Positions 45,101 to 55,735 are shown, counted from the first letter of the stretch. The stretch: 64,000 bases of DNA from Bradyrhizobium sp. WD16 (GCF_024181725.1 NZ_CP028908.1:2170001-2234000), one strand, 5' to 3'. Translations and numbers: made by a program. Notes: generated by a model from the letters alone, not told the origin.

Positions 45101-45828
45101 GAATCCATATCGTCAACCCGAACACGACGCGGTCGATGACCGACAAGGTCGCGGCTGCCGCCCGGGCGGTCGCCGGCCCCGGGGTCGAAATCCTGGCTGA
45201 TCAGCCGGCCATGGGGCCGGCCTCGATCGAGGGCTATTATGACGAGGCCTTCGCCATTCCCGGCATGCTGGCGTGCATTCGTGCCGCCGAATCCCAGGGT
45301 GTCGCCGGCCATGTGATCGCATGCTTCGACGACACCGGACTCGATGCCGCCCGCTCGGTCTGCACGACGCCGGTGATCGGCATCGGCGAGGCCGCCTATC
45401 ACGTCGCCAGCCTCGTGGCGGGACGGTTCTCGGTCGTGACGACGCTGTCGCGATCAATTCCCGCGCTTGAGCACAACCTTCATCGCTATGGGCTGGCCGC
45501 CCGTTGCGCGCGCGTCCGCGCTGCTGAGGTCGAGGTGCTGGCGCTGGAAAACGCGGGCTTAGCTGCGGCGGCGCGGGTTTCTGCTGAGATCGCGGCGGCT
45601 GTCGCCGAGGATCGTGCCGAGGCGATCGTGCTCGGCTGTGCCGGGATGGCCGATCTCGCCGCCGAATTGTCTAAAGAGCATGGCCTGCCGGTCATCGATG
45701 GCGTCGCCAGCGCCACCGCATTGGTGGAGGCCCTGGCGCGTGTCGGAGCAAGAACGTCCAAGCTCGGCGGATACGCGATGCCGCTGACAAAAGCCTATAC
45801 CGGCAGCTTCGCAGGGTTTGCGCCCTAG
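45097..45828 (+). CDS. Hydantoin/Asp/Glu racemase superfamily protein
   Basis: A 243-aa enzyme of the racemase fold with two catalytic-type cysteines in pseudo-symmetric halves: C76 (HVIACFDDTGLDAAR) and C181 (IVLGCAGMADL). The N-terminus RIHIVNPNTTRSM is typical of hydantoin racemases. Two cysteines imply cofactor-independent epimerisation at a carbon next to a carbonyl. Its coupling to the importer suggests that the imported compound, or a product of it, is racemised in the cytoplasm. The TAG stop (45826-45828) is part of the CTAG that opens the next repeat array. Confidence 0.88.
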   Translation: MRIHIVNPNTTRSMTDKVAAAARAVAGPGVEILADQPAMGPASIEGYYDEAFAIPGMLACIRAAESQGVAGHVIACFDDTGLDAARSVCTTPVIGIGEAAYHVASLVAGRFSVVTTLSRSIPALEHNLHRYGLAARCARVRAAEVEVLALENAGLAAAARVSAEIAAAVAEDRAEAIVLGCAGMADLAAELSKEHGLPVIDGVASATALVEALARVGARTSKLGGYAMPLTKAYTGSFAGFAP

Positions 45829-45991
45829 TGTGGCGTCTCGCAATTGCCTACCGCCTTTGCGGCCAGTCTCTCGTAGGCAATTGCGAGACATAAGCCACAC
45901 TAGCGCTTTGATTTTTCTAGTGTCCTTATGTCTCCGAATTACCGTGCGAGCGTGAGGCAAATGGAGCGGTAATTCGGAGACAGGACACTAG
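45825..45991. repeat. Palindrome array A - linker 1 - B
   Basis: A (45825-45903) has the CCGCCTTTGCGG loop type. The linker is CGCTTTGATTTTT (13 nt), and B is 45917-45991. It lies between the converging racemase gene and suhB and provides the racemase stop codon. Confidence 0.92.
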
Positions 45992-46060
45992 AGCCTCCGT
46001 TCCGATGGAATCGGAGCGGAGGCTCTAGATTTTTGTTTTGACGCGTTTTCTTCGCGCGCA
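45988..46060. repeat. Module E with a reversed, truncated F module
   Basis: E pairs AGCCTCCGTTCCGAT with ATCGGAGCGGAGGCT between CTAGs at 45988 and 46024. ATTTTTGTTTTGACGC and GTTTTCTTC follow, the reverse complement of the right half of F (10601-10662). The remaining 80 bp up to suhB hold nothing I recognise. Confidence 0.7.
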
Positions 46061-46140
46061 CGAGTGGTCCGATTCCGACATTCGCATCCCATTTTGGGCT
46101 ACGTGGCTGCCAATGTTAGACTCCACGAAGTGCCGCCGCT

Positions 46141-46932
46141 TCAGTTGACGATCTTGAGCAGCTTCACCAGTTCGCGGTGGATCATCTCGTTGCCACAGAT
46201 GACGTCACCGGTGGCGAGCGGATCGTCGTTGCCGAGCATGCCCGAGACGGTGCCGCCTGCTTCCCGGACCATCAGGATGCCAGCCGCGATGTCCCAGGGC
46301 TGCAAATCACGCTCCCAATAGCCGTCGAAGCGACCGGCAGCGACGGCGGCGAGATCGAGCGCCGCGGAGCCGAAGCGACGCAGGCCGGCCACGCGCGGCA
46401 TCACCGTTCCCAGCTCCTTGTGGGCAAGGACGAGGTCGCCGCGACCGAGATGGGGCAGGCCGCAGGCGATCACGCTTTCGTTGAGCTGCTTGCGACCGGC
46501 GACGCGCAACCGGTGGTCATTGAGGAAGGCGCCCTTGCCGCGCTCGGCGATATAGAGCTCGTCATTGGCGGGATTGTAGATCACGCCGGCGATCACGGCA
46601 TCGTCGCGCTTCAGGCCGATGGAGATCGCGAATTGTGGGATGCCGTGGAGGAAATTGGTGGTGCCGTCGAGCGGATCGACGATCCAGGTATGGGTTTTGT
46701 CGGTGCCCTCGCGCACCCCGCCTTCCTCGCCGACAAAGCCGTAGCCCGGCCGCGCCTTGGATAGATCGGCGTACAGCATCTCCTCGGCGCGCTTGTCCGC
46801 TGCGCTGACGAAGTTGGCCGGGCCCTTCATCGAGACCTGCAGATTCTCGATCTCGCCGAGGTCGCGTTTGAGGCTGCGGCCGGCGCGGCGCGCGGCTTTC
46901 ACCATGACGTTCATGAGGGCGGAATGGATCAT
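46141..46932 (-). CDS. suhB: Inositol-1-monophosphatase family protein
   Basis: A 263-aa Mg-dependent phosphatase. Metal ligands are in FVGEEGG (about 67-72) and DPLDGTTNF (86-94), with the third in WERDLQPWDIAAG; these are diagnostic for the IMPase/SuhB family. Substrates may be inositol-1-phosphate or related sugar phosphates. The start ATG 46932 is the first codon (MIHSALMNVMVKAARRAG). It is a single-gene unit between two repeat arrays. Confidence 0.93.
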   Translation of the reverse strand: MIHSALMNVMVKAARRAGRSLKRDLGEIENLQVSMKGPANFVSAADKRAEEMLYADLSKARPGYGFVGEEGGVREGTDKTHTWIVDPLDGTTNFLHGIPQFAISIGLKRDDAVIAGVIYNPANDELYIAERGKGAFLNDHRLRVAGRKQLNESVIACGLPHLGRGDLVLAHKELGTVMPRVAGLRRFGSAALDLAAVAAGRFDGYWERDLQPWDIAAGILMVREAGGTVSGMLGNDDPLATGDVICGNEMIHRELVKLLKIVN

Positions 46933-47058
46933 GGCAGGCTTTCGCGGTAGCGCTGGTTGGGGGCGTTCTGGTGGCGTGAACGGTTGGAGAAGGTTGGGTG
47001 CCCTGCGGCGGGCGGCGCGTCAAGAGCCGAACGTGAGCGTGGCGGATCGCCTAAGTGG

Positions 47059-47388
47059 CGAGTGTCCCAGTTCTAACGTTCGTATTCCCTTGCAGCGAGC
47101 ACTTCTACGAACGTTAGAACCAAAGGGACACTAGTGTGGCGTCTCGCAATTGCCTATGCCCTTCGCGGCAAGCCCCTGTAGGCAATTGCGAGACATAAGC
47201 CGCACTAGCTTTTTGATTTTGCTAGTGTCCTGATGTCTCCGAATTACCGTGCGAGGGTGAGGCAAATGAAGCGGTAATTCGGAGACAGGACACTAGCATC
47301 ATGATGATTCTAGTGCGGTTTTGGTTCTAGCGCGCGTACAGAGAACCCACTCCCAATGCTGATATGAGCGTCCGGTCCGCCGCACCAG
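47059..47388. repeat. Palindrome array C' - A - linker 1 - B - linker 2 - D
   Basis: C' (47059-47134, left CTAG lost), A (47131-47208), linker CTTTTTGATTTTG, B (47222-47296), linker CATCATGATGATT, then D (47310-47388, decayed end CACCAG). Here B, not C, precedes linker 2 and D, so the modules can be recombined. It ends 2 nt before the Sel1-repeat gene stop and lies between that gene and suhB. Confidence 0.92.
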
Positions 47389-47390
47389 GG

Positions 47391-48560
47391 TCATTTGCCG
47401 CCAAACCAGCGGCGTGCGCCGGCTTCGGCCTTGGCGCGGTCTTCCGCTGACAGCTTCCCCAATTCGGTATCCAGCGTCAGGTCGCCGTCGCCCCCTGCCT
47501 TGGCGATCAGGTGCCATTTCAGTCCCTCGACCTTGTCCTGGGGCGCGCCGATGCCGGTGACCAGGACGCGGGCGAGGCGGTTCTGGGCGATCGGGCTGCC
47601 CTGGCGCGCGGCCCGCCACAACAACTTGATCGCCGCGTCCTCGTCCTTGGGAATGCCGGCGCCGTTGAACAGCGCGATGGCATATTCGACTTCGGCGTCG
47701 AGATTGTTGGCGAGCGTCGCCTGCTGCAGCAGGCGCGCCGCCTCGGTTAGGTTCTTCTCGACGCCCCGCCCCTCCTTGTAGAAGGTCGCGAGCGCATATT
47801 GTGCCTCCGGACTGCCGACGTCGGCGGCCTGCCGGAACAGCTCGGCGGCACGCTTGACGTCCTGGGGAAAGGTCTGGCCTTCGAGATAGAGCAGGCCGAG
47901 ATTGTAGGCGGCCGCCGCCTTGCCGAGCTTGGCCGCCGAAGCGAGCAGTTTGGCGCCTTCGCTGCGGTCTGCGGCGCCGCCACGGCCGGCGATGCGAAAC
48001 ATGGCCAGCGCGAACATCGCCTCGCGGTCGCCGCGATCGGCGGCCGCCTTGTACCACAGCGCGGCCTTGGCATCGTCGCGATTGGTGCCGAAACCGTTGG
48101 CATAAAGCTCGCCCAGCAAGGTCATGGCGTGGATATCGCCCTTCTCGTTGGCGCGCTGGGTCGCGATCTTGAGGGCCTGGCTGTACTGGCCGCGCTGATA
48201 CGCGCCAAAGGCGAGGTCGACCCTGGGGTCGTCTGGCGGGGATGCGGCGGGGGCGGTGCTGCTGGCCGAAGGGGGCGATTTTGCCGGCTTGGTCTCGGTT
48301 GGCCTGGTCGTGGGTTTTGGCGCCCCGGGCTTCGACTCTGTGGGTTTGGCTTCGGCGGGCTTCTTCGATGCCGGCTTGGTCGGCGGCTTTTTTTCCGCTG
48401 CAGTCGGCTGCTGCACGCCGGGTGGCGTCAGCGAGATCTGGGCCGATGCAGGCAAGACGCCGAGCAGTGCGCCAGCGAGTGCTAGGGCGAACAACGACGT
48501 AAACCGCGAAGCCGACAGCGCCGAATATGTCGTTAGGCGCCGCTCATGGCGCAGTGTCAT
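47391..48560 (-). CDS. Exported Sel1-like repeat (TPR-type) protein
   Basis: A 389-aa protein. After a basic start comes a signal peptide (FALALAGALLGVLPASAQ, about residues 24-41), a Lys/Pro/Thr-rich linker (45-105), then six or so Sel1-like repeats of about 36 residues (for example AMTLLGELYANGFGTNRDDAKAALWYKAAADRGD). It should be a periplasmic protein-interaction scaffold; the partner is unknown. Its ATG overlaps the stop of the ThiE-like gene (ATGA), so it is the last gene of the fba unit. Confidence 0.88.
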   Translation of the reverse strand: MTLRHERRLTTYSALSASRFTSLFALALAGALLGVLPASAQISLTPPGVQQPTAAEKKPPTKPASKKPAEAKPTESKPGAPKPTTRPTETKPAKSPPSASSTAPAASPPDDPRVDLAFGAYQRGQYSQALKIATQRANEKGDIHAMTLLGELYANGFGTNRDDAKAALWYKAAADRGDREAMFALAMFRIAGRGGAADRSEGAKLLASAAKLGKAAAAYNLGLLYLEGQTFPQDVKRAAELFRQAADVGSPEAQYALATFYKEGRGVEKNLTEAARLLQQATLANNLDAEVEYAIALFNGAGIPKDEDAAIKLLWRAARQGSPIAQNRLARVLVTGIGAPQDKVEGLKWHLIAKAGGDGDLTLDTELGKLSAEDRAKAEAGARRWFGGK

Positions 48561-49255
48561 GCCGTGATTCCCGCGCCTTCCGCGAGCGCTGTGCCGAAGC
48601 CGCCGTCCGCGTTGGGGCCGATCGCCGCCTGCAGACCTTCGAGCGCGGCACGGGCGCCGCGATCATCGGACCAGACGAGGTCGTCGGCAAGGATGAAGTC
48701 GGCTCCAGCGGCAGCGAAGCCGGCCGCTTCCGTAAGGTTCGCCGCATAGCCGACGCAGGGCGGCTCAAACAACTCGGCCCACCATCCCAGCCTTTCGGCG
48801 ATGGCGTCCGGTGCCGGGCGATGGCCCTTGTCGTCGGGTTCGCCGAACAGGACATAATCGGCGCCGATTTCGCCGGCGGTCATGGCTTCGTGTCGCATCG
48901 CAAGATGGCCGCAGCCGGCGATGCGGTCGGGCTTGAGGCTCGGCAGCGCCTCCTTGAGCGCCTCAATGCCACGCAGATGCGCGCCGTCGGCACCGGCGCG
49001 GGCGACGAGATCGGGCAGATTGTCCAGCAGGCAGGCCGCACCCGCCGCCTGGATCGGCTTCGCCAGCAATTTGGCGCGTTCGATCAAGCTGCGGGGATCG
49101 CTCGGCGCGAGCCGCACCAGAACCGCGGCAATGTCCAAGCCGGCAAGCAGGTCGGGCAGGCGAGCCGCCAGAGAGGCAGGGTCGTCCATGACCGGCGTCG
49201 CGAGATAGAGTCGCGGCGCCGGTCGGGATGAAGCCGGTTTCGACTTGCCGCTCAC
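48557..49255 (-). CDS. ThiE-like (thiamine phosphate synthase family) protein, degenerate
   Basis: A 232-aa TIM-barrel protein of the ThiE/TenI family, but key positions differ: the phosphate/pyrimidine motif DGVHLGQ is DGAHLRG, and the residues before IGADYVLFGEP are not the usual GVSTHS. It may therefore not make thiamine phosphate. The start is GTG 49255, overlapping the fba stop as GTGA, and its end overlaps the Sel1-repeat gene as ATGA. This tight placement in a glycolytic unit suggests a function tied to sugar-phosphate metabolism or to its neighbours rather than to thiamine (inference). Confidence 0.8.
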   Translation of the reverse strand: MSGKSKPASSRPAPRLYLATPVMDDPASLAARLPDLLAGLDIAAVLVRLAPSDPRSLIERAKLLAKPIQAAGAACLLDNLPDLVARAGADGAHLRGIEALKEALPSLKPDRIAGCGHLAMRHEAMTAGEIGADYVLFGEPDDKGHRPAPDAIAERLGWWAELFEPPCVGYAANLTEAAGFAAAGADFILADDLVWSDDRGARAALEGLQAAIGPNADGGFGTALAEGAGITA

Positions 49256-50280
49256 GCCGCCTGCTTCTTTTCCAGGTCGGCCTTCCACTCGCCCTTGGAG
49301 GCGAGGCTGTTCATGCGGGCCCGGTGGGTGAAGGCCTGCTGCGCGGCAGCGACATTGTCGGTCTTGCCCGACCAGGTCTTCTGCGGCGCCGCCTGAAGTG
49401 CGCGACCGTAGGAGAAGGTCAGGCCCCAGGGCAGGCCGCCGATGCGGCTCATGCCGTCGAGATGCGCGGTCGCTTCCTCGTCCGACTGGCCGCCCGACAG
49501 GAAGGCGATGCCCGGTACCGCGCTCGGCACGCAGGCCTTGAGCAGCTTCACGGTCTTGCTGGCGACTTCGTTGACCGAGGCCTTCTTTGCGCTCTTCTTG
49601 CCGGCGATCGCCATGTTCGGCTTGAGGATCATGCCTTCCAGCGCGACGCGCTGGTAGTAGAGTTGCTGGAACACCTCTTTGAGGACGAATTCGGTGACCT
49701 CGTAGCAGCGGTCGATGTCATGGTCGCCGTCCATCAGGACCTCAGGCTCCACGATCGGCACGATCTGCGCCGCCTGGCACAGAGCGGCGTAACGCGCCAG
49801 CGCGTGGGCGTTGGTCATGACCGCAGTGTAGCTCGGAATGCCTTGGCCGATATCGATCACTGCACGCCATTTGGCGAAGCGGGCGCCCTGCTCGTAGTAT
49901 TTTTTCAGGCGCTCGGCGAGGCGGTCGAGGCCGACCGTGATCGTTTCGCCCGGGCAGCCGGGCAGCGCCTGGGTGCCTTCGTCGACCTTGATGCCGGGGA
50001 TCGATCCGGCCTGCTCGATCAGCTTGACGAGCGGCGTGCCGTCCTTGGCCTTCTGCCAGATGGTCTCATCATAGAGGATGACGCCGGAAATGAATTGGGT
50101 CATCGCCTCTTTCGAGCGGAACAGCAGTTCGCGATAGTCGCGCCGACTGTCCTCGGTGGATTCGACGCCGATGACGTCGAAGCGCTTCTTGATGGTGCCC
50201 GAGGATTCGTCAGCGGCAAGAATGCCCTTGCCCGGTGCCACCATGGCGAGGGCCACCTTGTTGAGGTCTGCGAGGTTCAT
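49252..50280 (-). CDS. fba: Class I fructose-bisphosphate aldolase
   Basis: A 342-aa Schiff-base aldolase that interconverts fructose-1,6-bisphosphate with DHAP and glyceraldehyde-3-phosphate. It has the start MVAPGKGILAADESSGTIKKRF and the active-site lysine K220 in GMILKPNM, as in eukaryotic-type class I enzymes, so it needs no metal. The gene follows pgk on the same strand (185 nt gap) and is coupled to the ThiE-like gene. Confidence 0.95.
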   Translation of the reverse strand: MNLADLNKVALAMVAPGKGILAADESSGTIKKRFDVIGVESTEDSRRDYRELLFRSKEAMTQFISGVILYDETIWQKAKDGTPLVKLIEQAGSIPGIKVDEGTQALPGCPGETITVGLDRLAERLKKYYEQGARFAKWRAVIDIGQGIPSYTAVMTNAHALARYAALCQAAQIVPIVEPEVLMDGDHDIDRCYEVTEFVLKEVFQQLYYQRVALEGMILKPNMAIAGKKSAKKASVNEVASKTVKLLKACVPSAVPGIAFLSGGQSDEEATAHLDGMSRIGGLPWGLTFSYGRALQAAPQKTWSGKTDNVAAAQQAFTHRARMNSLASKGEWKADLEKKQAA

Positions 50281-50465
50281 CGGGGTCTCCTGACTAAACG
50301 ATGCGATCTGAAGCGAGATTTCGGTGATTCCGGGGCGGCCCGGCCGGATCGAGCTGATTTTACAACGCCGGCGCGGCCTTCACAAAGCGGCGCGTCACTT
50401 TGTCCGTGAACGCCTTGTTCGTGAGCAACGTGTTCTCGAGCATGGCGAGGCGTCGACGCCGGTCT

Positions 50466-51662
50466 TTAGGATTTCTTCAGCACGTCCACTCCGGGCAGCG
50501 GCTTGCCTTCCATCCATTCGAGGAAGGCGCCGCCGGCGGTGGACACGTAGGTGAACGCATCGGCGACGCCGGCCTGGTTCAGCGCGGCAACGGTGTCGCC
50601 GCCGCCGGCCACCGACACCAGCTTCTTCGCCTTGGTGCGCGCCGCAGCATGCTTGGCGGCGGCAACGGTGCCGGCGTCGAAGGGCGCCAGCTCGAAGGCG
50701 CCGAGCGGCCCATTCCACACCAGCGTGGCGGCGTCTTCGATGGCGGCGTTGACGCGATCGATGGAACGCGGGCCGATGTCGAGGATCATGCCATCTTCAG
50801 GGATGGCGTCGAGGCCATAGGCCTGCGACGGCGCATTGGCCTGGAAGTGATAGGCGACGACCGCGTCGACCGGCAGGATGATGGCACAGTTGGACGCTTC
50901 GGCCTTGGCGACAATGCGCTGCGCGGTCGGCGCCATCTCCTTCTCGGCCAGCGATTTGCCGATGTTCACGCCTTCGGCGTGCAGGAAGGTATTGGCCATG
51001 CCGCCGCCGATCACCAGGGCATCGACCCTGGTGACCAGATTTTCCAGGAGTTCGAGCTTGGTGGAGACCTTGGCGCCGCCGACGATGGCGATCACCGGCC
51101 GGGCGGGGCGCTCCAGGGCCTTCGACAGAGCCTCGAGTTCGGCCTGCATGGTGCGGCCGGCATAGGCTGGCAGCTTGTGGCCGAGGCCCTCGGTGGACGC
51201 ATGGGCGCGGTGCGCGGCGGAAAAGGCGTCGTTGACCCAGATGTCGCCGAGCTTCGCCAGCGCGTCGACGAAGGCCGGATCATTGGACTCCTCGCCGGCG
51301 TGGAAACGGGTGTTCTCCAGGCACAGGACGTCACCGTCCTTCATTGCGGCGACGGCCCGCTCCGCCGCCTCGCCGATGCAGTCTTCAGCGAAACCGACCT
51401 TGCGCTTGAGCACGGAGGCGAGAACCTCCACGATGGGCTTGAGCGAATTCTTGGTGTCGCGACCCTTGGGCCGGCCGAAATGGGCCAGCAGGATCGCGCG
51501 GCCACCCTTATCGGCGATCTCGTTGATGGTCGGCGCGACGCGCTCGAGCCGCGTCACGTCGGTGACCTTGCCGTTGTCCATCGGGACGTTGAGGTCGACG
51601 CGCAGCAGCACGCGTTTGCCGGCAACGTTGACGTCGTCGAGGGTCTTGAATGTCTTGGTCAT
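50466..51662 (-). CDS. pgk: Phosphoglycerate kinase
   Basis: A 398-aa two-domain kinase converting 1,3-bisphosphoglycerate and ADP to 3-phosphoglycerate and ATP. The start [23 protein letters not shown], the HFGRPKG loop, and the C-terminal [15 protein letters not shown] are standard. The ATG at 51662 gives the normal length; the open frame upstream lies in the gap terminator region. It works directly after gap, whose gene is upstream. Confidence 0.98.
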   Translation of the reverse strand: MTKTFKTLDDVNVAGKRVLLRVDLNVPMDNGKVTDVTRLERVAPTINEIADKGGRAILLAHFGRPKGRDTKNSLKPIVEVLASVLKRKVGFAEDCIGEAAERAVAAMKDGDVLCLENTRFHAGEESNDPAFVDALAKLGDIWVNDAFSAAHRAHASTEGLGHKLPAYAGRTMQAELEALSKALERPARPVIAIVGGAKVSTKLELLENLVTRVDALVIGGGMANTFLHAEGVNIGKSLAEKEMAPTAQRIVAKAEASNCAIILPVDAVVAYHFQANAPSQAYGLDAIPEDGMILDIGPRSIDRVNAAIEDAATLVWNGPLGAFELAPFDAGTVAAAKHAAARTKAKKLVSVAGGGDTVAALNQAGVADAFTYVSTAGGAFLEWMEGKPLPGVDVLKKS

Positions 51663-51856
51663 GGCGCAACCCGGATTGTTGTCGTGAGGCCACGGCGAGG
51701 CGCCGGGCCGGAGCAGGCCGAAGGCTCTTCCGAAGTTCCGTACGTCGCAGCTGTCACGACGTTCGGGAACCGCGGTGCTGGTCAGGCCCCTGACCGGCGG
51801 CCGTCCTGCGAGGCGAGGCCGGGCCGGAGGGGCATCGACGGTATCAAGAACTGCAT

Positions 51857-51890
51857 CAAAAAGGTGCCGGACCGGGCGGTTCGGCACCTT
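51857..51890 (-). terminator. Rho-independent terminator after gap
   Basis: On the minus strand AAGGTGCCG / CGGCACCTT-type arms with a 12-nt loop are followed by TTTTTGA, 8 nt after the gap stop. It would make gap expression partly independent of pgk. Confidence 0.85.
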
Positions 51891-51897
51891 GAGGTGA

Positions 51898-52905
<1,008 letters not shown>

Positions 52906-53051
52906 TCACTGATCTCCTCGCGGTTGGAATGCTGACACTGTGGGCTGCGTTTTGCCTTGAATGTGGCGTGGTTGCAACGTGCATGAGCGCTTGGGCAGCA
53001 AGGTGGCGCCCGAAACGGTTACCGAGCGCCCGGCACCGGTCGGAACCCTGC

Positions 53052-55049
53052 TCATTTGCGGCCGGCCAGTCGCGCCGCGGCGGCCTCCGCCGCCGCTTCA
53101 GCCGTAATGCCGAAGTGGCGATAGAGGTCCTTGGCCGGGGCGCTGGCGCCGAACGAATGCATGCCGATGAAGATTCCGTCCGGGCCGATCACGGCATCCC
53201 AGCCGAACCGCACGCCGGCTTCGATCGCTACCTTGACCGGTGCCGTGCCGATCACGGCGGCGCGGTCGGCCGCCTTGGCCTCGAGCAGGGCCTCGAGGCT
53301 CGGCACCGAGACGACGCGGGCGCGGATGCCGCGGGCAGCGAGAAGCTTGCGGGCCTCCACGGCCAGCGACACCTCAGAACCGGTGGCGAACAAGGACACC
53401 TGGGCCTCGCCCTCCGCCGGGACCAGCTCATAGCCGCCCGCGGTGCAGAGATTGGCGTCGCCGCCGGTGGTGCGCAGCGGCGGCAGGTTCTGGCGCGACA
53501 GCGCCAGTACCGTCGGACCCGCGGTCCGCTCTAGCGCCAGTTGCCAGCATTCAAGCGTTTCGACCGCGTCGGCGGGGCGGAACACCCGCATATTCGGCAT
53601 CGCCCGCAGCGATGCGATGTGTTCCACCGGCTGGTGGGTGGGGCCGTCCTCGCCGAGGCCGATCGAATCGTGGGTCATCACGTAGATCGCGGCGGTGCGG
53701 GACAGGGCCGCCACACGCATCGCCGGCCGGGCATAATCCGAGAAGCAGAGGAAGGTGCCGCCGGCCGGTACGAAGCCGCCATGGCCGGACAGGCCGTTCA
53801 TGGCGGCTGCCATGCCGAGCTCGCGGATGCCGTAGTGGATGTAGCGGCCCTCGAAATCGCCCGGGGCAATCTCCTTGAGATCCTTGGTGCGGGTGTTATT
53901 CGAGGGCGTCAGGTCGGCGGATCCAAGAAGCAGCTCCGGCACCTCCTTCACCAGGATTTCCAGGGCCATTTCGCTGGCCTTGCGGGTGGCCACGGTCGGG
54001 GCATCGGTCGCGAGCTTGTCCTTGAGTTTCGCCACGACGGTATCGAGATTGGCCGGCCGCTTGCGATCGATCACGCGGCGCTGGAACTCGGCGCGGATTT
54101 CGTTCGGCACTGCAGCAAGCCGCTTTTGCCAGGCCGCGCGCTCAACGTCGCCGCGCGTGCCGCAGGCCCGCCAGGCGGCCAGCACTTCATCCGGCACCTC
54201 GAAGGGACCGCCGCTCCAGCCCAGCGCGGCCTTGGCGCCGGCGAGTTCCTCGGCGCCGAGGGGTTCGCCATGGGCCTTGGAAGTGCCGGCCTTTTTCGGC
54301 GCGCCGTAGCCGATAACGGTCTTGCAGGCGATCAGCGACGGGCGATCGGACGTCTGCGCTGCAGTGATGGCGGCGGCAATAGCCTCCTGATCATGGCCGT
54401 CGATCTGCACGGCGTTCCAGCCGTGAGCCTTGAAGCGCGCCACCTGGTCGACGCTGTCCGACAGCGACAGCGGGCCGTCGATGGAAATGCCGTTGTCGTC
54501 ATACAGGAAGATCAGGCGCGATAGTTTGAGGTGGCCAGCCAAGGCGATGGCCTCGTGGCTGATGCCCTCCATCAGGTCGCCATCCGAGCACAGCACGTAG
54601 GTGTAGTGATCGACGAGATCCGAGCCGAATTGCGCGGCGAGCAGCCGCTCGGCAAGCGCGAAACCCACGGAGCAGGCAACCCCCTGACCGAGCGGACCGG
54701 TGGTGGTCTCGACCCCCGGGGTCATGAAATTCTCCGGATGGCCGGGGGTCAGCGAATCGAGTTGGCGGAAGTTCTTGATCTGGTTGAGGGTCATCGACGG
54801 GTTGCCGGTAAGATATAGCAGCGCGTAGAGCAGCATCGAACCGTGGCCGGCGGAGAGGATGAAGCGGTCACGGTCCGGCCAGCGCGGATCGGCGGCGTCG
54901 AATTTCAGGAAGCGGCTGAACAGCACGGTGGCAATATCGGCGGCGCCCATCGGGAGGCCGGGATGGCCGCTCTTGGCCTTTTCAACCGCATCCATGGCCA
55001 GCGCGCGGATCGCATTGGCCATCTGGGAGTGATCGACGCGTGCAGTCAT
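53052..55049 (-). CDS. tkt: Transketolase
   Basis: A 665-aa thiamine-diphosphate enzyme of the pentose phosphate pathway and Calvin cycle. The TPP/Mg motif is [14 protein letters not shown] followed by [10 protein letters not shown], and the pyrimidine domain has [19 protein letters not shown]. The length is standard. Together with gap, pgk and fba it forms a central-carbon block similar in order to some cbb operons, but no RuBisCO or phosphoribulokinase gene is seen here. The start is ATG 55049. Confidence 0.98.
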   Translation of the reverse strand: MTARVDHSQMANAIRALAMDAVEKAKSGHPGLPMGAADIATVLFSRFLKFDAADPRWPDRDRFILSAGHGSMLLYALLYLTGNPSMTLNQIKNFRQLDSLTPGHPENFMTPGVETTTGPLGQGVACSVGFALAERLLAAQFGSDLVDHYTYVLCSDGDLMEGISHEAIALAGHLKLSRLIFLYDDNGISIDGPLSLSDSVDQVARFKAHGWNAVQIDGHDQEAIAAAITAAQTSDRPSLIACKTVIGYGAPKKAGTSKAHGEPLGAEELAGAKAALGWSGGPFEVPDEVLAAWRACGTRGDVERAAWQKRLAAVPNEIRAEFQRRVIDRKRPANLDTVVAKLKDKLATDAPTVATRKASEMALEILVKEVPELLLGSADLTPSNNTRTKDLKEIAPGDFEGRYIHYGIRELGMAAAMNGLSGHGGFVPAGGTFLCFSDYARPAMRVAALSRTAAIYVMTHDSIGLGEDGPTHQPVEHIASLRAMPNMRVFRPADAVETLECWQLALERTAGPTVLALSRQNLPPLRTTGGDANLCTAGGYELVPAEGEAQVSLFATGSEVSLAVEARKLLAARGIRARVVSVPSLEALLEAKAADRAAVIGTAPVKVAIEAGVRFGWDAVIGPDGIFIGMHSFGASAPAKDLYRHFGITAEAAAEAAAARLAGRK

Positions 55050-55122
55050 GGTCTACCAGCCTGTCTGAAATGGCGCGCAAGGCCGCGGGCCGCGGCTGCC
55101 GGATGAGGGGGTGCGCAGAGGC

Positions 55123-55153
55123 GGGGAATAGCATCTGCATTCCCCAAGTCCAA
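55123..55153 (-). promoter_or_regulatory. Candidate tkt promoter with an inverted repeat
   Basis: On the minus strand TTGGAC (-35, 55153-55148) and CTATTC (-10, 55131-55126) are 16 bp apart. A perfect inverted repeat GGGGAAT / ATTCCCC with a 9-bp spacer (55123-55145) overlaps the -10 and spacer and would be a good operator. The rest of the 356-bp tkt/DUF4164 gap has no recognised feature. Confidence 0.4.
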
Positions 55154-55405
55154 GCCGAGTCGGGCCTTTCCTCCTACGACCTGTCGGCGGGAGCCGCTTG
55201 TCCAGGAGTGAACTCTTTCGCCGTGTTCCGGCGGCCGCCTTAACGGTGCATAGTCGCTGCGCGACATTGCGCTCCGTTGCCGCAGTTTGTAAGTTTCGGT
55301 CGCTAAATCGTTGCCGAGGTGGATCTTTTGAATGGAACAGCGCCTGTTCGGCGCGCCCTCGGGGCTATGGTTCGAAGCTGTGGAAGGTGAGCGCAAAGGC
55401 CTTTG

Positions 55406-55735
55406 ATGATCGAACGCTCCTCTCTCGGTGTGATGGCCGGCGAGCCGGTGCATGGCGCGCCAAGTGAAGTCGAGGCGGCGACGCGTCGTCTCGCCGCGGC
55501 CCTCGACGCGTTGGACGCGGCGGTGGAGCGCAGGCGTGACGCCGATCGCGACGAGGACGAGCTCGCATCGCGCATCCACGCGCTCGGGACCGACCGCTCG
55601 CGGCTTGCCAACGAACTCGACGGCGCTCTGGTGCGGGCCCGCGAACTCGAGCGGATCAATCGTGAGGTGTCGCAGCGGCTCGACGGTGCGATCGAAACCA
55701 TTCGCGCCGTGCTCGACAGCGGAGAGGCGACATGA
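55406..55735 (+). CDS. DUF4164 family coiled-coil protein
   Basis: A 109-aa, almost fully helical protein (ATRRLAAALDALDAAVERRRDADRDEDELASRIHAL...), typical of the DUF4164 family found just upstream of zapA in alphaproteobacteria. It is probably a division-associated coiled coil in function, but that is inference from position. Its stop overlaps the zapA ATG (ATGA), so the two are coupled. The ATG at 55406 is used. Confidence 0.85.
   Translation: MIERSSLGVMAGEPVHGAPSEVEAATRRLAAALDALDAAVERRRDADRDEDELASRIHALGTDRSRLANELDGALVRARELERINREVSQRLDGAIETIRAVLDSGEAT

Noticed and set aside
53052-55049. A Calvin-cycle (cbb) operon
   Set aside because: tkt, gap, pgk and fba are present, but no RuBisCO, phosphoribulokinase or CbbR gene is in the window, so general carbon metabolism is the safer reading.
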